Shown here in pieces: positions 1 through 6,800 of a DNA stretch of 7,354 nucleotides (within the stretch, counting starts at the first letter, position 1; every line of letters starts with the position of its first letter). The position numbers and the translations under genes are program-made. Under the pieces are notes generated by a model. The model was given only the letters and a program-made list of their open reading frames with translations. It had not been told where the DNA came from and searched no databases. Origin of the DNA: DASZGI01 sp035938995 (GTDB taxonomy: Bacteria; Actinomycetota; Actinomycetes; Streptomycetales; Catenulisporaceae); contig NZ_DASZGI010000050.1 of the NCBI RefSeq assembly GCF_035938995.1, forward strand, positions 1-7,354, given 5' to 3'.

Positions 1-81
1 CGCTGCTCGCGGCCAACTCCCACGAGTGGAAAGGTGGTCGTGGCCGTCAGGCACACGCGGCGCCACTGGGATCACGACCAC

Positions 82-86
82 GGAGG
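82..86 (+). promoter_or_regulatory. Ribosome binding site of the glutamate decarboxylase gene
   Basis: GGAGG lies 6 nt upstream of the ATG at 93, a near-ideal Shine-Dalgarno. It fixes the start, even though the same frame stays open back to the window edge without an ATG or GTG. I see no convincing -35/-10 pair in the 92 bases available, so the promoter may lie outside the window. Confidence 0.8.
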
Positions 87-92
87 CTCACG

Positions 93-1499
93 ATGGGACT
101 GCACGAAGGCCGGACCGGGGACCGGCGCCTCGCCGTCAATCCGCTGCTCTCGGAGGCCGATCCGCTCGGCTCGATGCAGGTCGCGCCGCCGGTGAACCGG
201 CTGGCCGACGGGCCGATGCTGCCGTCGACGGCCTATCGCCTGATCCACGACGAGCTGATGCTCGACGGCAATGCGCGGCTGAACCTCGCGACGTTCGTCA
301 CCACCTGGATGGAGCCGCAGGCGACCGTCCTGATGGCGGAGTGCGCGGATAAGAACATGATCGACAAGGATGAGTATCCGCAGACGGCGGAACTCGAACG
401 GCGGTGTGTCGCGATCCTGGCCGATCTGTGGAACGCGCCGGATCCGGGCGCGGCGATCGGCTGCTCCACGACCGGGTCGAGCGAGGCGTGCATGCTGGCC
501 GGGCTCGCCCTTAAGCGCCGATGGATGCGGCGTAACGAGGACCGTTATCCCGGCTCGGCCCGCCCGAACCTGGTGATGGGCATCAACGTTCAGGTGTGCT
601 GGGAGAAGTTCTGCAACTTCTGGGAGGTCGAGCCGCGCCTGGTGCCGATGGAGGGCGAGAAATACCACCTCGACGGCGAGCGCGCGGTGGCGATGTGCGA
701 TGAGAACACGATCGGCGTCGTGGCGATCATGGGCTCGACCATGGACGGCAGCTACGAGCCGGTCGGCGAGATCTGCGCGGCGCTGGACGCGTTCCAGCAG
801 CGCACCGGGCTGAACATCCCGGTGCACGTGGACGGCGCCTCGGGCGCGATGATCGCGCCGTTCCTCGACCCCGGCCTGGAATGGGACTTCCGCCAGCCGC
901 GGGTCGCCTCGATCAACACCTCGGGGCACAAGTACGGCCTCGTATACCCCGGCGTCGGCTGGGCGCTGTGGCGGGACGCCGAGGCGCTGCCCGATGAGCT
1001 GGTGTTCAAGGTCAACTACCTCGGCGGCGACATGCCGACGTTCGCGCTCAACTTCTCCCGTCCGGGCGCCGAGGTCGTGGCGCAGTACTACAACTTCCTG
1101 CGGCTGGGCCGGGACGGCTACCGGGCGGTGCAGCAGGCGACCCGGGACGTGGCCCGGCACCTGGCCGACGGTATCGAGGCGTGCGGCACGTTCCGGCTGC
1201 TGACCCGCGGCGACGAGCTGCCCGTGTTCGCGTTCACGACGACGCCCGACGTCAAGGAGTTCGACGTCTTCGACGTGTCGCGGCGGCTGCGCGAGCGCGG
1301 CTGGCAGGTGCCCGCGTATACGTTCCCGGAGAACCGCACCGATCTGGCCGTGCTGCGCGTGGTGTGCCGCAACGGCTTCTCCGAGGACTTGGCGGATCTG
1401 CTGCTCAAGGACATGAACCGAGTGCTGCCCGAACTGCGCCGCCAGCCGGGTCCGTTGTCAGAGCACGGAATCGAGAGCAGGACGGCGTTCCACCACTGA
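93..1499 (+). CDS. gadB: Glutamate decarboxylase (PLP-dependent, GadB type)
   Basis: Converts L-glutamate plus a proton to GABA and CO2 in the cytoplasm. The 468-aa product matches the length of the E. coli enzyme (466 aa) and its main landmarks. The N-terminal segment LDGNARLNLATF (58-69) belongs to the substrate-site region. TTGSSEACML (126-135) is the PLP-phosphate and substrate loop. HVDGAS (245-250) carries Asp247, expected to contact the pyridine nitrogen. SGHK (277-280) carries Lys280, the PLP Schiff-base lysine. The C-terminus ends in AFHH, comparable to the C-terminal tail that plugs the active site of E. coli GadB at neutral pH. The start is set by GGAGG at 82-86. The gene converges on the polyketide operon and is separated from it by a hairpin, so it is not co-transcribed. 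No glutamate/GABA antiporter is visible. Family assignment is firm; whether the role is acid resistance or metabolic is unknown. Confidence 0.95.
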   Translation: MGLHEGRTGDRRLAVNPLLSEADPLGSMQVAPPVNRLADGPMLPSTAYRLIHDELMLDGNARLNLATFVTTWMEPQATVLMAECADKNMIDKDEYPQTAELERRCVAILADLWNAPDPGAAIGCSTTGSSEACMLAGLALKRRWMRRNEDRYPGSARPNLVMGINVQVCWEKFCNFWEVEPRLVPMEGEKYHLDGERAVAMCDENTIGVVAIMGSTMDGSYEPVGEICAALDAFQQRTGLNIPVHVDGASGAMIAPFLDPGLEWDFRQPRVASINTSGHKYGLVYPGVGWALWRDAEALPDELVFKVNYLGGDMPTFALNFSRPGAEVVAQYYNFLRLGRDGYRAVQQATRDVARHLADGIEACGTFRLLTRGDELPVFAFTTTPDVKEFDVFDVSRRLRERGWQVPAYTFPENRTDLAVLRVVCRNGFSEDLADLLLKDMNRVLPELRRQPGPLSEHGIESRTAFHH

Positions 1500-1526
1500 C
1501 GGTGCACCGCCGTCACGTGCGGTGTC

Positions 1527-1559
1527 GCCCTGACTCGGGCCTGGACCCGAAGTCAGGGC
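1527..1559. terminator. Bidirectional hairpin between convergent genes
   Basis: Left arm GCCCTGACTCGGG (1527-1539), 6-nt loop, right arm CCCGAAGTCAGGGC (1546-1559). This gives 13 base pairs with a single bulged A. It starts 28 nt after the decarboxylase stop and overlaps the last codons and stop (1553-1555) of the glycosyltransferase. It can therefore serve both convergent transcripts. There is no T-tract on either side, which is common for actinomycete terminators. The hairpin is seen directly; its terminator function is inferred. Confidence 0.75.
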
Positions 1560-2752
1560 TTGCCGTGCGCGGCTAAACGGACAAGGTGCTCGGCCGCGGC
1601 GGCGGCGCCTCCGGCGGCGCGGAAGGACTCCGCGACCCGCGCGGCGGCCTGCCGGAACTGCGGGTACGTCAGAACCGTGTCGAGCGCGGCGCCGACGTGG
1701 TCGGCTCGGGCGCGGCCGAAGCGGACCCTGATCGCCGCGCCCGCCTCCGCGGCCTGCTGGGCGACGATCGGCTGGTCGTCGCGGATCGGCGCGACGACCA
1801 GCGGGACGCGGTGGTAGAGCGCCTCGCACACGGTGTTCTGGCCGGCGTGGCAGATCACGGCGCTGATCCACGGAAGCAGCTCCAACTGGGGCACGTGGTG
1901 GGCTGTCAGGACATTGTCGGGCGGTTGCGTGACGACTTCGGCTGGGTCCGCGAAGATTCCGAAGAGCTCCGGACGGTCAGCGAGCGCCGCCGCGCACGCG
2001 TTGAGGAACTCGCCTCCCGTGTCTGAGTTCGCGGTGCCGATCGTGACCAGGACGAGCGGCGCCTCCTCGGGCAGCGCGTGCCAGGGGAATCCGGGGTCGT
2101 GTGGGCGCACGGCGATCGACGGACCGACGTAGCGCAGCGTGTCGCCCAGTTCGTCGTGGCAGCCGGACAGCTCGGCGGAGCTGTACGCCAGCACCAGGTG
2201 CGGTGAGAAACGCAGGTCACCGTATGTGCACTGATACCGGTCCGACGCGGCCGCGGTTGGATCGCCGTAGCGCAACTCCAGGTGGAGCAGCATCTCGCGG
2301 ACCCAGGCGGCGACTTTCGGCATGCCGCCGAGTGGGTCGGCGAGTTCGGCCGCTGTCGTCGCCGAGGTCGCCCACGGGATGCCGGTGCGCTGCGCCACGA
2401 CCGCCCCGGCGACCGCCTGCTGATCGACGACGAGGACGTCCGGCTTGAACTCGTCCACGGCCGCGTAGACGCCGGGGATCATCGCCTCGGCCAGGGGGAT
2501 CAGGAACGTCTCCCAGAGGAACTTGAGCGCGGCGGGGCCGCGCAGGTCGGCGGGTCGCTCGACCGCCGCGCCGTCCGCGTGGGGCAGCGCGCACGGCAGC
2601 ACCGCGGCCTCGGGCCCGGCCAGCCGCGTGACGAACTCGGCGTGTCCGGCCCAGGCGACCTGGTGCCCCTGCTCGGCCAGCCGCGCCGCCACGCCGAGCG
2701 TCGGATTCACATGCCCGACCAGCGGCGGCACCACGAACAGGAACCGGCTCAC
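1553..2752 (-). CDS. GT1-family glycosyltransferase (MGT/CrtX-like)
   Basis: Predicted GT-B-fold enzyme of 399 aa, the usual size for bacterial antibiotic or lipid glycosyltransferases, moving a sugar from a nucleotide sugar to a hydroxylated acceptor. The N-terminal acceptor domain starts with FLFVVPPLVGHVNPTLG, where His14 is in the position of the catalytic base. The DVLVVDQQAVAGAVVAQ stretch (105-121), with Asp110, resembles the corresponding region of carotenoid glycosyltransferase CrtX. The C-terminal donor domain has a shortened PSPG-like signature from HAGQNTVCEAL (His302) to RDDQP (324-328), whose Asp-Gln typically contacts the sugar. The GTG start at 2752 overlaps the hydrolase stop (GTGA), with GGAGG at 2763-2767 10 nt upstream. 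It is last in the operon and likely decorates the polyketide product. No signal peptide or membrane helix is apparent. Donor and acceptor cannot be told from sequence. Confidence 0.88.
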   Translation of the reverse strand: MSRFLFVVPPLVGHVNPTLGVAARLAEQGHQVAWAGHAEFVTRLAGPEAAVLPCALPHADGAAVERPADLRGPAALKFLWETFLIPLAEAMIPGVYAAVDEFKPDVLVVDQQAVAGAVVAQRTGIPWATSATTAAELADPLGGMPKVAAWVREMLLHLELRYGDPTAAASDRYQCTYGDLRFSPHLVLAYSSAELSGCHDELGDTLRYVGPSIAVRPHDPGFPWHALPEEAPLVLVTIGTANSDTGGEFLNACAAALADRPELFGIFADPAEVVTQPPDNVLTAHHVPQLELLPWISAVICHAGQNTVCEALYHRVPLVVAPIRDDQPIVAQQAAEAGAAIRVRFGRARADHVGAALDTVLTYPQFRQAAARVAESFRAAGGAAAAAEHLVRLAAHGKP

Positions 2753-3579
2753 CCCGCCTGCGCCTCCGCTCCCGCGCCGACCCCGTCGAGGCGGTGCTCG
2801 CCGATCCAGCGCAGTACCAGGTCGAGCACCACGGCCGGCGCCTCGACCAGGACCGAGTGCTCCTGTCCGGGCAGGATCGCGTTCGTGCAGCGCGGCATGA
2901 GCGACTCCAGCAGCGGCGCCTGGGCGGCCAGACCGGTCTCCGATTCGGCTCCGTACACGGCGAGGACGGGGCAGCGGATCGTGGACAGCAGCGCGTCGTC
3001 CAGCAGTCGGCCGGCTGGCAGGTCCCGCTCCAGGGTCGTCGCGTCGAGCACCCGCTTTGCCCGCTTGGATCGGCGCGTCACGTCCCGCCCGTAGTGCGCG
3101 GTGAGCCAGAGTGTCGCCTCGATGCTGCCGAGCTTCGTGGCCGCGCGGTGCAGCACCGGCGCCATCACGTCCGACCACCGCTGGGTGGCGGGTTCGGAGT
3201 CCAGGCTGACGAGGCCGGCCGTGCGCTCGGGGTGTCGTTCGGCGAAGCCGTACGCGAGCGTGCCGCCGAAAGAGTTGCCCAGGATGTAGACGGGCTCTGC
3301 GATGCTGAGCGCGTCGAGGAGGGCCGCGAGGTCGTCGATGAAGTCGTCGATTCGGTATCCGGTCGGCGGGCACTCGGTGTTGCCGTGGCCGCGCAGGTCG
3401 TACATCAGGACCCGGAGCCCGGCGTCGCGCAGGCGTTGTGCGACGGTGAAGTAGTAGCTGGCGAGGCTGTCGATGAGCAGGCCGTGGACGCACACGATCG
3501 TCGGCGCGTCGCCGGCGCCGTCGCGCGGTTCGATCAGCTCGTAGTTCTGCCTGATGCCGTTGGCCGTGATCACGGGCAC
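2749..3579 (-). CDS. Alpha/beta hydrolase, possible chain-releasing or editing enzyme
   Basis: 276 aa from the GTG at 3579. The alpha/beta-hydrolase landmarks appear in order. VCVHG (29-33) gives the oxyanion region. YDLRGHGNTE (60-69) is the typical DxRGxG turn. ILGNSFGG (99-106) is the nucleophile elbow, with Ser103. A variable lid covers about 130-200. His241 in LPGQEHS is the catalytic histidine. The usual acid after strand 7 (GxxD) reads GAES (210-213), so Asp is absent; Glu212, Glu214, or Asp127 after strand 6 may replace it. The gene follows the ACP stop by about 5 nt and overlaps the glycosyltransferase by 4 nt. A thioesterase-like release or editing role is inferred from context; esterase or another acyl hydrolase is also possible. 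The start is uncertain: GTG at 3573 is an alternative, and the best Shine-Dalgarno (GGAAG, 3593-3597) is 13 nt from the chosen GTG. Confidence 0.85.
   Translation of the reverse strand: MPVITANGIRQNYELIEPRDGAGDAPTIVCVHGLLIDSLASYYFTVAQRLRDAGLRVLMYDLRGHGNTECPPTGYRIDDFIDDLAALLDALSIAEPVYILGNSFGGTLAYGFAERHPERTAGLVSLDSEPATQRWSDVMAPVLHRAATKLGSIEATLWLTAHYGRDVTRRSKRAKRVLDATTLERDLPAGRLLDDALLSTIRCPVLAVYGAESETGLAAQAPLLESLMPRCTNAILPGQEHSVLVEAPAVVLDLVLRWIGEHRLDGVGAGAEAQAG
2763..2767 (-). promoter_or_regulatory. Ribosome binding site of the glycosyltransferase gene
   Basis: GGAGG on the minus strand, 10 nt before the GTG at 2752 and within the end of the hydrolase gene. Together with the GTGA overlap (2749-2752) it supports the chosen start; a start further upstream in this frame would overlap the hydrolase gene. 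Confidence 0.65.
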
Positions 3580-3584
3580 CGGGA

Positions 3585-3896
3585 TCAGCCCACTTCCGCG
3601 GCGCGCAGCGTGTCGGCGACGTACTCGACCAGCTGCCCGACGGTCAGCGCGATGATCTCCTCGAGGCCGAGGTCGCCGACGAACTCGGCGAAGTTGACCT
3701 GGCTGCCGTAGCGGGCCTCCAGCTTCCCGCCGAGGGCCACCAGGTCCATGCTCTCCATCTCGAGATCGTCGTAGAACCGGGTGTCCATGGCGATCTCGGC
3801 GTCGTGGAGTCCGTACTCGTCGAGGATCGCCCGCAGCAGCTCGGCGATCTCGGCCAGTACGGTGCGCTCCAACGAGCCGGTGGTCGTCGGGCTCAT
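3585..3896 (-). CDS. Free-standing acyl carrier protein
   Basis: 103-aa acidic, helical protein of carrier-protein size. The modification site is in FYDDLEMESMDLVAL (41-55), where Ser49 is the expected phosphopantetheine attachment residue. The common DSL motif is replaced by ESM. The hydrophobic pattern of helix II (MDLVALGGKLEARYG) and of helices III-IV (LEEIIALTVGQLVEYVA) fits the four-helix ACP fold. The ATG at 3896 overlaps the synthase TGA (ATGA, 3893-3896), with AGGAG at 3905-3909 8 nt upstream. The upstream synthase has no ACP in its visible part and ends with a phosphopantetheinyl transferase. This ACP is therefore its probable partner, primed by that domain and carrying the growing chain. 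Confidence 0.9.
   Translation of the reverse strand: MSPTTTGSLERTVLAEIAELLRAILDEYGLHDAEIAMDTRFYDDLEMESMDLVALGGKLEARYGSQVNFAEFVGDLGLEEIIALTVGQLVEYVADTLRAAEVG
3893..3896 (-). other. ATGA stop/start overlap between synthase and ACP
   Basis: The synthase TGA (3893-3895) and ACP ATG (3894-3896) share bases, typical of translational coupling. It supports near-equal production of the synthase and its carrier protein. Confidence 0.85.
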
Positions 3897-6800
3897 GTGT
3901 CGCTCTCCTGATCGTGGGTGGGGGTGTCCGGGCCCTGGGTCCAGGCCACCGTGTATGTCCGGGCGGGCAGATCGTCCGGGTTGGCCAGCACGGCGGTGTG
4001 CACCTGGTAGCGGCGGGCGGGGTCTGGGGCGCCGCGCCGCGCCTCGACGACGAGGCCTGATTCGGTGGCCGAGAGGACCGCGAAGGCGCGCGGATTCCCG
4101 GCCAGACCTGTGCCCTCGGCTTTGCCGACGGCTTCCTTGGCGGTGAAGAACCGGGCGAACCACAGCGTCTCCGCCTCATCGCGGGGGCGGGGGTCGGCGG
4201 CGACGAGTTCGGCGAGCAGCGCTTGTTCCGCGTCGCTGAGGGCGAAGTCGCGCGTGGTCTGGTCACGTGGCACGAGGGGTTCGACGTCGATGCCGACGCC
4301 GGACGCGTGCGGGCCGCCGGGCCGGGCGAGCGCGACGCCGACCTCGCCGCAGTGGGCGAGCGAGACCTCCAGCGGCGGCACCTGCATGCCGTGCATGCCG
4401 CTGATCCGGGGCTTGCCGCTCTGCTCGTTCCACACGCGCAGCTCGGCCGGGTAAAGCGGGCCCTCGACGAACCCGGAGTTCCAGAGGTGGCGGCGCGCGG
4501 CGTCCTTGACGGCGATGCGGCCGAGCAGCCACTGCTTGCGGGTGCGCGGAGGGCAGGACTCGTAGTCGGCGCGTTCGGCGGCGCTGAGGTAGCTGCGCAT
4601 CCGCAGGTCTCGAGAGGCCGGGTCGGACCAGCGGTCGAACACGGCGAACCAGTCGCCCGGCTCGGCGGCGGAGAGGGTGGCCAGACCTGAGGCGCGCTCG
4701 AATGCCCAGGTGTCGGGGTGGCTGCCGAAGCGACGGTCGGTCCAGCCGGTGAACTCGGCCCAGACCCGCCCGCCGATCGTCAGCTGCGCGTCGGCGACCA
4801 GGTCCGTGTCGTCGACTTCGCGGATCCTGATATGGCAGTCCAGGCGGGTGCCGGGGGCGGGCGGCGGGCCGAAGAACGCGATCCGCCGCATGCCGACCGG
4901 GAAGACCACGTTGCGACGCTCGTGGGTGGCCATGATCCAGTAGCCGAGGAGTTGGCCGACGTTGTCGAGGAGGGCGCCGGGCGCGGCCGGCGTGATGATC
5001 GTGCCGCGCGCGTGGCGGTCGCCGATCGCGGTGAGCTCGGTCAAACCCTGGAAGCGGGGGCCGTGGAACATGTGGCGGTCGGCGTAGAGCTGAGCCGCCG
5101 AGGTCTCGGGAGCCCGCTGCGCGGAGCGGTCCACCGGCCACGGCGCGGGCGGCCGTGGGAAGTCGGGCGCGACCTCGATGGTGGCGCGGGCGTAGGAGCC
5201 GAAGGCGATTTTCAGCCGGCCGGGTGCGGCGGGGTCGGGCGTCGCGGTGATCTCGATCTCGACCGGCGGCGTGGCTGCGGTCCACCGGTCGAAGCGGGCG
5301 GCGTGCACTGCGACCGGCCGATGTCCGGGCGCCGAGCGTTCCGCAGCCTCCATCATGTGGTGGATGACCGTGGTCGCCGGGACGACCGGGAAGAGGTCTG
5401 ACACGTCTGGCCAGCCTTCGCGCTGCTTGAAGAAGCAGTGATCGAGCAGGTAAGGCATCGTATTGACATCGACGGTGAGCCGCGTCGATCGCACGGGCCT
5501 GGACGTTGGTTGCGGCGCCGGTTCCACTTGCGGCGCTGGACGGTGCCGGGCGAGACGCGCGGCGATGATCGCGTTGGCGCTCACGGCTGTTTCGCGCAGC
5601 AGGGCGGCCACTTCGGCGGCGACGGGCTGCTGCGCGGCAAGTGCGTCGAGGCCGCTCAGTTCGGCCGACGGCGAGCGCGCGGCCGACAGCGCGGGTATCC
5701 GGCCGTCGAGCGAGACGAGCGCGCCGCCGAGGTCGAGTTTCGTCGGCAGGCCGCGGCGTCGCGGCGTCTCGCGCTCGCCGAGTTCGTGCACGTTCATGCC
5801 CTCGGCCCACAGCGCGGCGGCGACGCGGCGCAACTGGGCGAGGCCGTCGCGCTGTGGCGCGTTCGCCGCGATGGCGAGGTGGTCGCGTCCGGACAGCACG
5901 TCGTCCACCACGGTCGCCAGCGCGCCGGTGCCCGCCTGGACGAACACCCGGAATCCGGCCTCGTACATGGCGTCGATCAGCTGCCGGAAACGTACAGGTT
6001 CGAGCAGGTGCCGCGTGAACAGCTCCCGCACCGCCGCCTCATCACCGGGGAAGGGTGCGGCGATCGTGGCCGACCATACCGGGATGCGCGGCGGGTGCAG
6101 CTCGAACTGCGCCGTGGCGTCGAGGATCGGGCCGAGGTAGGGCCGCAGCATGGGCGTGTGGAAACCGGAGCGGAACGGCAGCACCTGGCACAGGACGTTC
6201 CGTTTCCGCAGGTCCCTGATCAGTTCGTCGACTTGCTGCTCGGGTCCGCAGACTACGCACTGGTTCGGTGCGTTATCGTGGGAGAGCGCGATGCCTGAGT
6301 ACTTCGCGTCGGCGAGCGTGGTGGCGACCCGGTCGGCCCCGGTGCCGAGCGCGCCGAACACCAGGCCGGGCACGCGCACCGAGTCGGGGTCGAAGCCCTC
6401 GATGAACCGGTCCACGGCGGGGCCGGAGAAGAGGCCCGCGTGGATCATGGCGGTCCACTCGCCGACGCTGTGCCCTGCGACGGCCGCCGGGGTCACGCCC
6501 ATGCCGTCCAGCGCCCGCGCGAGCAGCCGCCCGACCTCGACGACGCCGACGCCGTGGGCGCCGACGCTGTGTTCACCAACACCGTGTTCACCGACGCTGT
6601 GCTGACCGATACCGCCAGCCGAGCGGTCGCCAATCGAGGCGCCGACTCGGTGCGCGACGTCGTCGACGCGCGGGGTGAAGTCGGCCTCGAGGCCGGGGAA
6701 GACGAAGGCGATGCGGCCTTCGGATCCGTCGGCGAGCAGCGGCTGCGGGCTGAACCAGATGTCGCTGCGTCCGCGCCACGGTTTGCCGTTGGCCAGGACG

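Noticed and set aside
1..92. Tail of another coding gene before the decarboxylase
   Set aside because: All three plus frames are open over this short stretch and none shows a recognisable motif or a stop, so nothing can be assigned.
72..1160. Long open frame on the minus strand opposite the decarboxylase gene
   Set aside because: Arg/His/Pro-rich translation with no family resemblance. It is a mirror frame caused by high GC, opposite a gene with all catalytic motifs.
2282..3711. Two long overlapping plus-strand open frames (2282-3094 and 2794-3711)
   Set aside because: They lie antisense to the glycosyltransferase, hydrolase and ACP genes, have low-complexity Arg/Gly-rich translations, and no recognisable domain.
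2749..4266. Extended N-terminus for the hydrolase, starting at 4266
   Set aside because: The extra residues overlap the ACP and the PPTase region in another frame and are low-complexity. The hydrolase fold starts near the GTG at 3579.
5438..6298. Plus-strand open frame of 286 codons opposite the AT/DH region
   Set aside because: Antisense to conserved AT and DH motifs, with Arg-rich composition typical of GC-driven shadow frames.
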